From VRUE01 sp963844395 (GTDB taxonomy: Bacteria; Actinomycetota; Thermoleophilia; Solirubrobacterales; 70-9): a stretch of DNA of 64,000 nt. Positions 9,044-17,678 of the stretch are shown piece after piece. The stretch spans positions 372,001 to 436,000 of the forward strand of contig CAWJNX010000001.1 in the NCBI GenBank assembly GCA_963844395.1. The letters run 5' to 3'. Under the pieces are notes generated by a model. It was given only the letters and a program-made list of their open reading frames with translations. It was not told where the DNA came from and ran no database searches. Made by a program: the position numbers and the translations under genes. Every line of letters begins with the position of its first letter. Positions within the stretch are counted from its first letter, which is position 1.

Positions 9044-10411
9044 CTAATTCTCGGCATCGGCTCCTCCCCGCCCGAGGGTGCGGGCGATCTGGGCGATCGA
9101 CCGCTTGACCAGGGCGAAATCGATCAGCGAGAGCACGGCCAGATAAGACCCCAGGCAGGCTGCCGTGGTGGCGACCAAGCCCAGCCACGGCTCGCCGTCG
9201 AACATGGCGGCGACGCTGTAGCCGACCAGCCAGGCAGGCACGCAGGCCAGCACCACCGGCCAGACCGCCTGCGCCTGCTCTCTGACGAGAACCCCGACCC
9301 GCGAGCGGCAGACGATCGCGATGACGACTATCGAGACCAGGGTGTAGGCGACGATCGTCCAGGCGACGGCCTCGATGCCGGGCCCGGAAGCGGTCGCGAT
9401 CAGACCGGCCAGAAACGGCGGGTAGAGAGCCGCGTTGATCTTCGCCAGCGCGCCCGGAGCGCCGCTGGAGTTGAGCAGCCAGGACGCGGTGTTCTGCAGG
9501 GGGTAGAGCGCGGCCCAGAGTCCGAGGACGGTGAGCGGCCCGACCATCGGCGCCCACTTCTCCCCCAGGAGGGCGAGAGTGAAGGGCTCCGCCGCGGTGC
9601 TCAGCACGATCCCGAGCGGGACCGAGACAACCGCGACGAGCCGCAGCACCGAGAGGTAGGCACCGCGGATGTCCTCGCCCCGCGCCCTCATCTCCGAGAA
9701 AGCGGCGAAGGTGACCCGCGAGACGGGGTCCGAGACCGCGGCGAAGGGAAGTTCGGCGAGGCGATACCCGGTGTAGTAGAAGCCGACCTGCGCCGCGGAC
9801 AGATAGCGGCCGACGACGATGTAGTCGGAGTTGTTGCGGATGAAGTGGAGCAGGACCTGGGCGAGGAATCCGAAGCTGGTGCTGAGCGCGTCGCGCGCCT
9901 CGTCCACATTCCAGCGCGGCTTGACCCAGTACGGCCCGGCATAGACGAAGACGAGCACGGTTCCCGAGGCGCTCATCGCGATCCGGCCGATCACGATGCT
10001 CCAGACGCCGAGGTCGGTCATCGCGGCCAGGGCAATGGCCACCGCCGAGTAGATCACGGCCTGGCCGACCATGACGACGAAGCGCTCCCGAAAGAGGAGG
10101 TGTTTCTGCAGCTGGGCCTCGCCGAAGCCCTGCAACCCGCCCAGGCAGACGGTGAGCGCAAGGGCCCGCACGACGCCGGTCAGGTCCGACTCGTGGAAGG
10201 CGCTGGCGATCAGCGGCGCCAGCGCGACACCGACCAGCCCCAAGACGAGGCTGAGGCAGATGATCATCGTCAGGATCGTTCCCTGGGCGTGGCGGCTCAG
10301 ATCGTGCCTGGAGATGATGGTCGCGGCGAGGCCGAGGTCCCGTAGGTAGTTCAGCGCCAGCGTCACGCTGCTGGCAAGAGCGATCAGGCCGAAATCGGAA
10401 GGGAGTAGCAA
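9044..10411 (-). CDS. Polysaccharide flippase, Wzx/PST type
   Basis: A membrane protein with about twelve to fourteen hydrophobic segments and the family motifs LLLPSDFGLIALASS near the start and GFLAQVLLHFIRNNSDYIVVGRYL mid-protein, split around the NSDYIVVGR turn. It should flip undecaprenyl-linked repeat units across the membrane. The start is odd. The annotated TTG at 10411 leaves out the first transmembrane segment, yet the same frame upstream reads AVKSVPWTLLTYAGNRGIGF, clearly family-like, as far as a stop near 10535, with no ATG, GTG or TTG. An ATA at 10522-10520 with GAGG nine bases ahead would give 492 residues. Either a rare start or a sequence error is likely. Confidence 0.85.
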   Translation of the reverse strand: MLLPSDFGLIALASSVTLALNYLRDLGLAATIISRHDLSRHAQGTILTMIICLSLVLGLVGVALAPLIASAFHESDLTGVVRALALTVCLGGLQGFGEAQLQKHLLFRERFVVMVGQAVIYSAVAIALAAMTDLGVWSIVIGRIAMSASGTVLVFVYAGPYWVKPRWNVDEARDALSTSFGFLAQVLLHFIRNNSDYIVVGRYLSAAQVGFYYTGYRLAELPFAAVSDPVSRVTFAAFSEMRARGEDIRGAYLSVLRLVAVVSVPLGIVLSTAAEPFTLALLGEKWAPMVGPLTVLGLWAALYPLQNTASWLLNSSGAPGALAKINAALYPPFLAGLIATASGPGIEAVAWTIVAYTLVSIVVIAIVCRSRVGVLVREQAQAVWPVVLACVPAWLVGYSVAAMFDGEPWLGLVATTAACLGSYLAVLSLIDFALVKRSIAQIARTLGRGGADAEN

Positions 10412-10547
10412 CCGCGCCAGGACGATCGAGCCGATGAAGCCGATGCCGCGGTTCCCGGCATAGGTCAGCAGCGTCCAGGGGACGCTTTTAACGGCCCTAC
10501 TATCGAGGCGACCGTCCGCTATCGGAGCATTCCTCTAGGGATGCGCG

Positions 10548-12146
10548 CTAGGAGTTGATTCCGGCGCGCACGGCCGGAGCTCCGCGGCGTTGTGCCGCGG
10601 CTTCGCGGTGGTAGTAATTCTCCGAGCGTTCCGTTCCGGTCAGCGCCAGGCCGAGCACTTGAAGGTCGAGCTGCTGCAGGACGCGCAGCGATTCGCGAGC
10701 GACGTCCTTGGTCGTCCAGTTGAGCCGCGCGACGAGCATTACCGCGTCGACGTGGGTGGCAAGGGTGATGGCGTCGTGGACCACGCCGATCGGCGGAGCG
10801 TCGACCAGGACGAAATCCGCGCGAGCGCGACACCCGGCGATTATCTCCGCGATCGTCGGCCGCGAGAGAACCATCTGGGGGGCGGCCATCGGCGGGCCGG
10901 CCTGCAGCACGGTGAACGACGGACCGCCGGCCTGCCCGTCACGCATGCGCATCGTCTCGGCGTCGATCTCGACCATGGCGTCGTCGAGGGCGATCGCATC
11001 GCCTGCGACCCCGGCGAACCCGGGTTCGCGCCCGAGGTTGAGGCGGGGGGCGAAGCGAGGGTGGCGGAGGTCGGCCTCGACCGCGATGACGCGTTTGCTC
11101 AAGGTGGCGAGCGCCCGCGCCAGGCCAAGCGTCACGGTCGTCTTGCCGTCGCTGGCGCCGGGCGAGGTGATCATCAAAGCGGAGCCCTGACTCGTACGAT
11201 CGAGGAAGAGCAGGTTTGCGGCAAGGCTGGCGTACGCCTCTTCCCGCAGGCGATCGCGCCGGGCGCCGTCTTTGGTGCCGCGAGGCGGACGCGGGAGCCG
11301 CGCCAGCAGCGGCAGCTCGAGGATTTCCTGCGCCTCGTCCTCGTCCTTGAGCCGCCGGTCGGCGAACTCGAGCAGGACGACGATCATCACCGCGAGGGCG
11401 AAGCCGACGAGCAGGCCGATGAAGGCCGACAGCAGCGGCCTCGGCACGGCTGGATCGGTGGGCACCGAGGCGCGCCTTACGACTTCGACACCACCGGTCT
11501 GCAGCGACGAGGCGATCTCCAGCTCCCGCAGTCGTGCTTCGAGCTGGCGGCCTGAAGTCGATTCAAGTTCTTCGGGACTGAGCGATTCGAGCCGTTCGTT
11601 GGCGAGTTTCGCGGCTTCCTCGAGGCTGGCACGCGCGGTCTCGCGACGAAAGGCCACGTACTCGGTGGCGAAGGCGTTGGCGATCGCGGCTGCGAGGCGT
11701 GGATTCTCGTCCCGGACCTTTACCGAGACCAGATCGGAGTTCCCCTGGAACTCGGTGCTGACCTGGTCGAGCAGCTCCTCGGTCAACGTCGCCAGCTGCA
11801 GCTCGTCCTTGACCCCTTCCGCAACGGTGTCCAGCTTGATCAAGCCGATCTGGGTATTGCTCTCCCGTTCGGGATCGGAGACGTCGCTGTCGTTGCCGAG
11901 GATGGCATCGACGGGATCTGCTTCCTTGAGCAGCAAGACGGAGGTCGCGTCGTACTTCTCGGTGCCGGCGAGGCTAGCCATCAGCGCGACCAGAGCCACG
12001 CCGGCGGTGACGAGGACGAGGACCAGCCAGCGGCGGCGAGCCACACGCAGGTATTCGCGCAGGCGCTCGGCCGGGCTGCGGGCGGCCAACGCCTCTGCCT
12101 GAACCACGTCCGCCGGGAGGCCCTGCGCTCTGGAGGGATGCTGCAT
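10548..12146 (-). CDS. Wzz-like chain-length regulator fused to BY-kinase domain
   Basis: A 532-residue membrane protein. It has an N-terminal Wzz domain with two transmembrane segments (about residues 40-58 and 240-260) flanking a helical extracytoplasmic region, and a cytoplasmic P-loop tyrosine kinase domain. Walker A is SPGASDGKT (328-336), the second Walker motif is IAVEADLRHP (354-363) and Walker B is FVLVDAPP. The C-terminal tail has only one pair of tyrosines (ENYYHRE) instead of the longer cluster of many BY-kinases. These proteins set polysaccharide chain length and control export through cycles of autophosphorylation. ATG at 12146 is chosen; the longer reading from 12212 runs into the divergent promoter region. 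Confidence 0.9.
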   Translation of the reverse strand: MQHPSRAQGLPADVVQAEALAARSPAERLREYLRVARRRWLVLVLVTAGVALVALMASLAGTEKYDATSVLLLKEADPVDAILGNDSDVSDPERESNTQIGLIKLDTVAEGVKDELQLATLTEELLDQVSTEFQGNSDLVSVKVRDENPRLAAAIANAFATEYVAFRRETARASLEEAAKLANERLESLSPEELESTSGRQLEARLRELEIASSLQTGGVEVVRRASVPTDPAVPRPLLSAFIGLLVGFALAVMIVVLLEFADRRLKDEDEAQEILELPLLARLPRPPRGTKDGARRDRLREEAYASLAANLLFLDRTSQGSALMITSPGASDGKTTVTLGLARALATLSKRVIAVEADLRHPRFAPRLNLGREPGFAGVAGDAIALDDAMVEIDAETMRMRDGQAGGPSFTVLQAGPPMAAPQMVLSRPTIAEIIAGCRARADFVLVDAPPIGVVHDAITLATHVDAVMLVARLNWTTKDVARESLRVLQQLDLQVLGLALTGTERSENYYHREAAAQRRGAPAVRAGINS

Positions 12147-12257
12147 CGCGAACAGTTTACGGGCTGGGCCGACGCCCCCGACGCCTGCAGGGTTCGGCCT
12201 GAAACGGGCCATTCACGCCCCCTGGACGAACGGTCGATGCCGAGGCAACGAGCCCTA

Positions 12258-13715
12258 ATGGGGCTGCAAACCGGGTCGATCACCGGGGGAGTGTTCGACT
12301 TCGCCCACAACCGGCTCAATCGCGCTGCTCTCAGCCTTGTCCTCATCTGCGCCAGCCTCTGTGCGGCCGGCGTCTCAAGCGCCTCGGCGAAGGTCTACTC
12401 CTTCAAGCCGGCAGGGACCAAGGGCGACTCGGTGGTGTTCGTCATCGACCGCAACGTGCGGCCGGCGAGCGTCAGTGCCGCCCGGTTCCGCATCGGCCAC
12501 TACAAGCCGCGTCGCCTCTCCCTGACCAAGGCTCGCCGCGCCGTGCGACGCGGCCGCCTGCGCCTGCCGATCGCGCCGATCTCCGGCGGCGGGACCGAGG
12601 CTCCCGCCGCCAAGGACGAGGCCGTAACGCTCGCCCAGCGCGCCAGCACGCTGAAGATCGTCGCCGACACCGAAGCTCCCGAGACCAAGATCGTCTCGGG
12701 GCCGAGCGGCAGCGTCGACTCGCAGTCGGCGTCGTTCCAGTTCGCCGCCTCCGAGCGTCACGTGAAGTTCGAATGCAAGCGGGATTCCGGCAGCTGGGCC
12801 CAGTGCTCCTCGCCCAAGTCCTATTCGCAGCTGGCTGCCGGCGACCATGCATTCGCGGTCCGCGCCATCGACAGGGCCGGCAACGTCGACCCGACCCCGG
12901 CCACGCGAAGCTGGACGGTGGAATCTACCGCCCCTCCCCCGCCCGCCGAAACCCTTCCCCCCGGAGCGCCGATAGTGGATGGTTTTGAGACGGCCAACGG
13001 CCCCAACGCGCTGATCACGAACGAGTACGCCGGCTGGCACAGCTCGGACACGAGCTCCGTCCAGTCGAGCGTCTGGCGCTCCGACGGCGGCTCGCTGTTC
13101 TCGGTTTCGACGACTGGCGCGAACGGCGAGCCGATCCGCGCCGCCTACACCGGCCAATTGGACAGCAGCTCGGCCGACAAGTACTCGGAAGCCCATACGC
13201 ACTCCAACAAGATGCGCTTCTGGACGAAGGCCTCCGGGTACGGAAACGTCAGGCTTGAAGCCGGGATCAAACCGACCGGTTGGGGCGCCGAGGCCCCCGC
13301 GACCTGGGGCGGCTTCAAGTTCTACCTGCGGCGCGAGAAGGGCATCACCGAATCGCCCTTTTACACCGCCGAGCCGTACATCAAGGATGGCCACGCCTAC
13401 ATCCAGAAGAAGTGCCTCGGCAACACGGGTGGCGGCAACTACTCGACCGGCGGCACCTACTACCTGCTCGCCAGCAAGAGCTCGCTCAACGTCCCAATCG
13501 GGAGCTGGCACAAGATCGCGGCGACGGCTCGAACGAACTCGGACGGGTCGGTCACGATCCAGCTCTTCCGCGATGGCACCCTGGTGTTGGAGGCGATTGA
13601 CCATGGAGTCAGATCCGACGGAACCGGTTGCGCGCCGCTGACCGGAGGCCACGTCGGCTTCCGCTCCGACTTCCTCCAGTACTACCTCGACGACTTCGCC
13701 GTAACGCCGCAGTAG
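12258..13715 (+). CDS. Secreted protein: Ig-like module plus concanavalin-like domain
   Basis: About 485 residues. An N-terminal signal peptide (AALSLVLICASLCAAGVSSASA) is followed by a basic region and one Ig-like module of the actinobacterial type, recognisable from ETKIVSGPSG, FECKRDSGSWAQCSSPKSYS and FAVRAIDRAGNVDPTPATR. A proline-rich linker and a beta-rich C-terminal domain of about 240 residues follow, with GFKFYLRREKG, ESPFYTAEPYI and GHVGFRSDF. That last domain is homologous to both repeats of the protein at 14802-16415 and resembles lectin or polysaccharide-lyase jelly rolls. It is probably a surface protein binding or cutting the locus polysaccharide; no catalytic site is assigned. 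ATG 12258 gives the best signal peptide; the frame is open further upstream. Confidence 0.75.
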   Translation: MGLQTGSITGGVFDFAHNRLNRAALSLVLICASLCAAGVSSASAKVYSFKPAGTKGDSVVFVIDRNVRPASVSAARFRIGHYKPRRLSLTKARRAVRRGRLRLPIAPISGGGTEAPAAKDEAVTLAQRASTLKIVADTEAPETKIVSGPSGSVDSQSASFQFAASERHVKFECKRDSGSWAQCSSPKSYSQLAAGDHAFAVRAIDRAGNVDPTPATRSWTVESTAPPPPAETLPPGAPIVDGFETANGPNALITNEYAGWHSSDTSSVQSSVWRSDGGSLFSVSTTGANGEPIRAAYTGQLDSSSADKYSEAHTHSNKMRFWTKASGYGNVRLEAGIKPTGWGAEAPATWGGFKFYLRREKGITESPFYTAEPYIKDGHAYIQKKCLGNTGGGNYSTGGTYYLLASKSSLNVPIGSWHKIAATARTNSDGSVTIQLFRDGTLVLEAIDHGVRSDGTGCAPLTGGHVGFRSDFLQYYLDDFAVTPQ

Positions 13716-13738
13716 CACCTGCGCCTATCATCCGCGCG

Positions 13739-14776
13739 GTGCGAAGGGCGCCTTCGATCGACCCGATCTCCGACCCCGCTTGGCTCGCCCTCGTTGAGGA
13801 CAGCCCTTCCGCGACGGTCTTCCACCATCCACTCTGGCTACAGCTGCTGAGCTCCCAGTACGGCTACGCGCTGCATGCCTGTTGCGTCGAAACCGAAAAC
13901 GAGATCGAAGCCGGCATCCCGATCGCGCGAATCGAGAGCCGTCTCACCGGACGGCGACTGGTCTCGCTGCCGTTCTCGGACATCTGCCCGCCAGTTCTCG
14001 GCGACGGCGCGGAGTCCTCGGCGACGGCTGCCCTGGGGGAGGCTCTAGCCGAGGAAAGGCAGCAGACAGGACTGGACCTGACGGTGCACGGATCTCTACC
14101 CGGCGCGCCGCAAGCGTTCGTCCAGCCCCGTTTCTTCCGCCACCTGCTGCCGCTTACCGGCGACCTGGCCGAGGTCGAAAGCGGCTACTCCAAGTCACAG
14201 GTCAAACGCGGGATCAAAAAAGCGCGGCGCGAAGGCCTCTCAGTCGAGCGCCGCACCGACCCCGCCGCCCTCGACGCCTTCTACGCCCTTCACCTGCGAA
14301 CCCGCAGGAAGCTGGGTGTCCCGACCCAGCCGAAGCGCTTCATCCGGCGCTTCGAGGAGCTCTTCGAGGCGGAGCTCGGATTCGTCGAGCTAGTGCTCGA
14401 CGGCGGCCGGCCGATCGCCGCCGCGGTCTTCCTCACCTACAACGGCACCCTCACCTACAAGTACGGCGCATCGGACGAGCGCGAGCTGGGCAAGCGGCCC
14501 AACAACCTGCTCTTCGCCGAAGCGATCCGCTGGGCCTGCGAGGCGGGCTTGCACACGCTCGACTTCGGTCGGACCGACTGCGACAACGAGGGCCTACGAG
14601 CCTTCAAGCGCTCCTGGGGCGCGCGCGAGGAAGAGCTTGCCTACACCTACTTCGCCGATCGCGAGCCCTCGCAGGAGCCCCGCTTGCGCGATCGCGTGAT
14701 GAGCGGCACGATCAGGCACTCTCCCCCGGCCCTCAGCCGCCTGGTTGGAGAGACGCTTTACGGGCACTTCGGTTAG
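13739..14776 (+). CDS. FemAB/GNAT-fold acyltransferase
   Basis: A soluble 345-residue protein with two GNAT-like halves. Conserved blocks are SGYSKSQVKRGIKKARREG (near 150), FYALHLRTRRKLG, and the C-terminal LTYKYGASDERELGKRPNNL followed by LHTLDFGRTDCDNEGLRAFK. This is the layout of FemAB-like proteins encoded in exopolysaccharide and exosortase loci. Such enzymes transfer an aminoacyl or acyl group to cell-wall or glycan amines. The GTG at 13739, 23 bases after the previous stop, is chosen because upstream codons overlap that gene and look non-coding. It probably decorates a glycan or peptide precursor; donor and acceptor are unknown. Confidence 0.8.
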   Translation: MRRAPSIDPISDPAWLALVEDSPSATVFHHPLWLQLLSSQYGYALHACCVETENEIEAGIPIARIESRLTGRRLVSLPFSDICPPVLGDGAESSATAALGEALAEERQQTGLDLTVHGSLPGAPQAFVQPRFFRHLLPLTGDLAEVESGYSKSQVKRGIKKARREGLSVERRTDPAALDAFYALHLRTRRKLGVPTQPKRFIRRFEELFEAELGFVELVLDGGRPIAAAVFLTYNGTLTYKYGASDERELGKRPNNLLFAEAIRWACEAGLHTLDFGRTDCDNEGLRAFKRSWGAREEELAYTYFADREPSQEPRLRDRVMSGTIRHSPPALSRLVGETLYGHFG

Positions 14777-14801
14777 GGCAGCCGGTGCTGCGCGCAGACC
14801 G

Positions 14802-16415
14802 TCACGGCAGCGCCGTCACGTCGAAGTCCTCAAGCTGGTAGCGGAAGAAGTCGGAGCGGAAGCCGACTCGCCCCCCTCGCAGCGGCGGGCAGCCCGTCCC
14901 GTCGGCTCTGACCCCGCGGTCAACCGCCTGCAGCACCAGCGCGTCATCCCGGTAAAGGGAGATCGTGACCGATCCGTCCCAGTTGGTACGGGCGGTGGCC
15001 GCGATCTTGTGCCAGCTTCCGAGTGGGATGTTGAAGCCGCTTCTGCTGGCGAGCAGGTAGTAGGTGCCGCCGGTTGAGTAGTTGCCGCCACCCGTATCGC
15101 CGAGGCACTTCTTCTGGATGTAAACGTGGCCGTCGTAGATATAGGGCTCGGCGGTGTAGAAGGGGGATTCGGTGACGCCTTTTTCGCGCCGCAGGTAGAA
15201 CTTGAAGCCGCCCCAGCTCGAGGGCACCCCGGCGCCCCAGCTGAGCGGTCTGATCCAGGTCCCGACCCGGACGTTTTCGAACCCCGAAGCCCGCGTCCAG
15301 AAGCGCATCTTGTTGGAGTGCGTGCGTTCTTCGGAGTAGCGGTCCGCCGATCCGCTGTCGAGGGATCCGGTGGAGGCGACCTTGGCATAGGCGCCATCGG
15401 GGCCGATCGCGGGGACCGAGAAGAGCGAACCGCCATCGGACCGCCAGACGGGCGACTGGACGGCGCTGGTGTCCCAGGAGCGCCAGGCCGCGTACTCGTT
15501 GGTGATCAGGTTGTTGGGACCGTTGGCGGTGTCGAAGCCGTCGTGCAGCAGGAGGCTGGGGGACGGTGGCGGAGGAGGCGGTGGGGGCGGAGGAGGTGGC
15601 GGTAGTTTGGGTTCCACTTCCGTTACGTCGAAGTCCTCGAGCAGGTAGCGGAAGAAATCGGAACGGAAGCCGACGTGTCCCCCCGTCAGGGGCGGGCAAC
15701 CGGTGCCTCCATCGGTCGCCTGGAGCAGCAGCGCGCCGCCACGGTAAAGGGAGATCGTGACGGAGCCGTCGGAGTTCGTCCGCGTCGAGGCGGCGATCGC
15801 CTGCCAGCTGCCAATCGGCGCCGTCGCGGTACGCGTCTGGGCGAGCAGGTGGTAGCTGCCGCCGGCGCACCGCTTCTGAATGTAGGCATGGCCATCGTAG
15901 ATATAGGGCTCGGCGGTGTAGAAGGGGGATTCGGTGACGCCTTTTTCGCGCCGCAGGTAGAACTTGAAGCCGCCCCAGCTCGAGGGCACCCCGGCGCCCC
16001 AGCTGAGCGGTCTGATCCAGGCCCCGACCCGGACGTTCTCGTACCCCGAGGCCCGCGTCCAAAACCGCATCTTGTTTGAATGCGTGCGGGCTTCGGAGTA
16101 GCGGTCGGCGGATTCGTTGTCGAGGGCCCCGGTGTAGGCGACCCTCGCCCATCCGCCGTCGGGACCGATCGCCGGGACCGAGAAGAGTGAGCCGCCGTCG
16201 GACCGCCAGACGGGAGAGTCGACCGCGCTGGTGTCCCAGGAGCGCCAGGCCGCGTACTCGTTGGTGATCAGGTTGTTGGGACCGTTGGCGGTGTCGAAGC
16301 CGTCATGGAGCAGCAAGCCAGGTGGTGGCGTCCACGCAGCCGAGGCCATCGCGGGCAGCGCCAGCGTCGTGACTAGACAACACAGGGCAGCGAGAAGCGC
16401 CCGGTACGTCCGCAT
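14802..16415 (-). CDS. Secreted protein with two tandem concanavalin-like domains
   Basis: A 537-residue protein with a signal peptide (RALLAALCCLVTTLALPAMASA). Two copies of the domain seen at 12258-13715 follow, each starting LLHDGFDTANGPNNLITNEY and ending FRSDFFRY-LEDFDVT, joined by a run of about thirteen prolines. The copies are very alike: 127 bases at 15133-15259 recur exactly at 15895-16021, so the duplication is recent or kept by gene conversion. The first copy lacks the short insertion around CLGDTGGGNYSTGGT. ATG 16415 has a good ribosome site (GAGGGGAGC). It is probably a bivalent binder of the secreted polysaccharide; enzymatic activity is not shown. Confidence 0.78.
   Translation of the reverse strand: MRTYRALLAALCCLVTTLALPAMASAAWTPPPGLLLHDGFDTANGPNNLITNEYAAWRSWDTSAVDSPVWRSDGGSLFSVPAIGPDGGWARVAYTGALDNESADRYSEARTHSNKMRFWTRASGYENVRVGAWIRPLSWGAGVPSSWGGFKFYLRREKGVTESPFYTAEPYIYDGHAYIQKRCAGGSYHLLAQTRTATAPIGSWQAIAASTRTNSDGSVTISLYRGGALLLQATDGGTGCPPLTGGHVGFRSDFFRYLLEDFDVTEVEPKLPPPPPPPPPPPPPSPSLLLHDGFDTANGPNNLITNEYAAWRSWDTSAVQSPVWRSDGGSLFSVPAIGPDGAYAKVASTGSLDSGSADRYSEERTHSNKMRFWTRASGFENVRVGTWIRPLSWGAGVPSSWGGFKFYLRREKGVTESPFYTAEPYIYDGHVYIQKKCLGDTGGGNYSTGGTYYLLASRSGFNIPLGSWHKIAATARTNWDGSVTISLYRDDALVLQAVDRGVRADGTGCPPLRGGRVGFRSDFFRYQLEDFDVTALP
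15133..16021 (-). repeat. Near-identical internal duplication inside the tandem lectin-fold gene
   Basis: Bases 15133-15259 are identical to 15895-16021 (127 of 127) and fall at the same place within the two protein repeats. Flanking bases diverge modestly. This is a coding duplication with an offset of 762 bases and has no features of an insertion element. Confidence 0.85.
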
Positions 16416-16522
16416 GCTCCCCTCCCTCGGTCGCAAGACGTTCCGAGCGGGACATCGTAGCGCACGGAGAGAACCGGCTGTCTCTCGATCGAAAGCGCCC
16501 GGACCGAGGGGTTACGATACCG

Positions 16523-17653
16523 TTGGTGTACCTCGATCCGCCCAGAGCCGACTTCGATCCCGACCACTTCCGGCTCGAACGCTATGCGCAGCGCAAGGAG
16601 GGCCAGTCCGCCCTGATGCGTGGCTACTACGCGCTCAAGCCATTGCTGCCGCGCCCGCTTCAGATAGCGATGAGGCGGCGCCATGCGGCGCGGCGGGCGC
16701 GGCGGGAGTTTCCCGCCTGGCCGATCGAGCCTTTGCTCGTCAACCACGAGCGCGCCCAGTTCGGCCGTGCGCTTGAGAAAAGCGGAAAGACGCAAATTCC
16801 CTTCGTCGGCTACTGGCCCGAAGGACGTAAGTTCGCCTCGATCGTCAGCCATGACGTCGAGGGACCGGAGGGGATCGCCAACATCCCCCGCGTCCTCGAG
16901 GTCGAGCGCAAGCATGGGATCGTCTCCTGCTGGAACTTCTGCGCCGAGTGGTACGAGATCCCGGACGGCACGTTCGAGACCGTCCGTGCCGCCGGCTGCG
17001 AGGTCGGCCTGCACGGGATCCTCCACGACGGCAAGCTGTTCCGCGACCGGGCCAGCTTCGAGGCCAACCTGCCGAAGATCCATCGCTACCTCGATCTCTG
17101 GCAGGTGGCCGGCTTCCGCTCGCCGGCCACCCATCGCAATGCGGACTGGATGCCGGAGCTCGGCTGCCTCTACGACGGCTCGTTTCCCGACACCGATCCG
17201 TTCGAGCCGCAGGCCGGGGGTAGCTGCTCGATCTTCCCCTTCTTCATCGAAGACTTGGTCGAGCTGCCTATAACGCTTGTCCAGGACCACACGCTGTGGG
17301 AGATCCTCGACGACGAATCGATCGACCGCTGGACCGAGAAGGCTGAGTGGATCGCTTCAAACCACGGCCTCGTGCAGCTCCTGGCCCACCCCGACTACCT
17401 TCTCAGCGACGAGAGGCTCGCCCTCTACGACTCCTTCCTCGCCTGGCTGAGCGCCCTGAACCGCCGCGGCGGCTGGCATGCGCTGCCGCGCGAGGTCGCG
17501 GAATGGTGGAAAGAGCGAGCGGCCCTCACCTGCTCGATGGGCGAGGACGGCGAGGTTCGCGTCGAGGGAGGCGCCGCCGCGGAGCGCGCGACCGTCGGCT
17601 GGGCCAGCGTGGACGAGAGCGGCGAGGTCGCCCTGCGGCTCGGCACCGGCTAG
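16523..17653 (+). CDS. Polysaccharide deacetylase (NodB-like)
   Basis: A 376-residue protein whose core matches the carbohydrate esterase 4 fold in its capsule-locus variant. FASIVSHDVEGPEG supplies the motif-1 aspartates, GLHGILHDGKLF the zinc histidines, FRSPATHRNAD the arginine motif, and LLAHPDYLLSD the C-terminal histidine. There is no signal peptide, so action on a cytoplasmic precursor or non-classical placement is possible. The start is either TTG 16523 or GTG 16526; GAGGGG at 16506-16511 could serve both. It would remove N-acetyl groups from sugars of the locus polysaccharide. Confidence 0.8.
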   Translation: MVYLDPPRADFDPDHFRLERYAQRKEGQSALMRGYYALKPLLPRPLQIAMRRRHAARRARREFPAWPIEPLLVNHERAQFGRALEKSGKTQIPFVGYWPEGRKFASIVSHDVEGPEGIANIPRVLEVERKHGIVSCWNFCAEWYEIPDGTFETVRAAGCEVGLHGILHDGKLFRDRASFEANLPKIHRYLDLWQVAGFRSPATHRNADWMPELGCLYDGSFPDTDPFEPQAGGSCSIFPFFIEDLVELPITLVQDHTLWEILDDESIDRWTEKAEWIASNHGLVQLLAHPDYLLSDERLALYDSFLAWLSALNRRGGWHALPREVAEWWKERAALTCSMGEDGEVRVEGGAAAERATVGWASVDESGEVALRLGTG

Positions 17654-17678
17654 CGCCGAGGCGTCGCGAGTTCGGCCC

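Noticed and set aside
15133..16021. Insertion-sequence origin for the 127-base exact repeat
   Set aside because: Both copies are in frame at equivalent places of tandem protein domains, with no terminal repeats or transposase.
14802..16415. Proline-rich repeat near 15.57-15.60 kb as a tandem repeat locus or CRISPR
   Set aside because: It is the Pro codon run linking two protein domains. No spacer-repeat array exists in the window.
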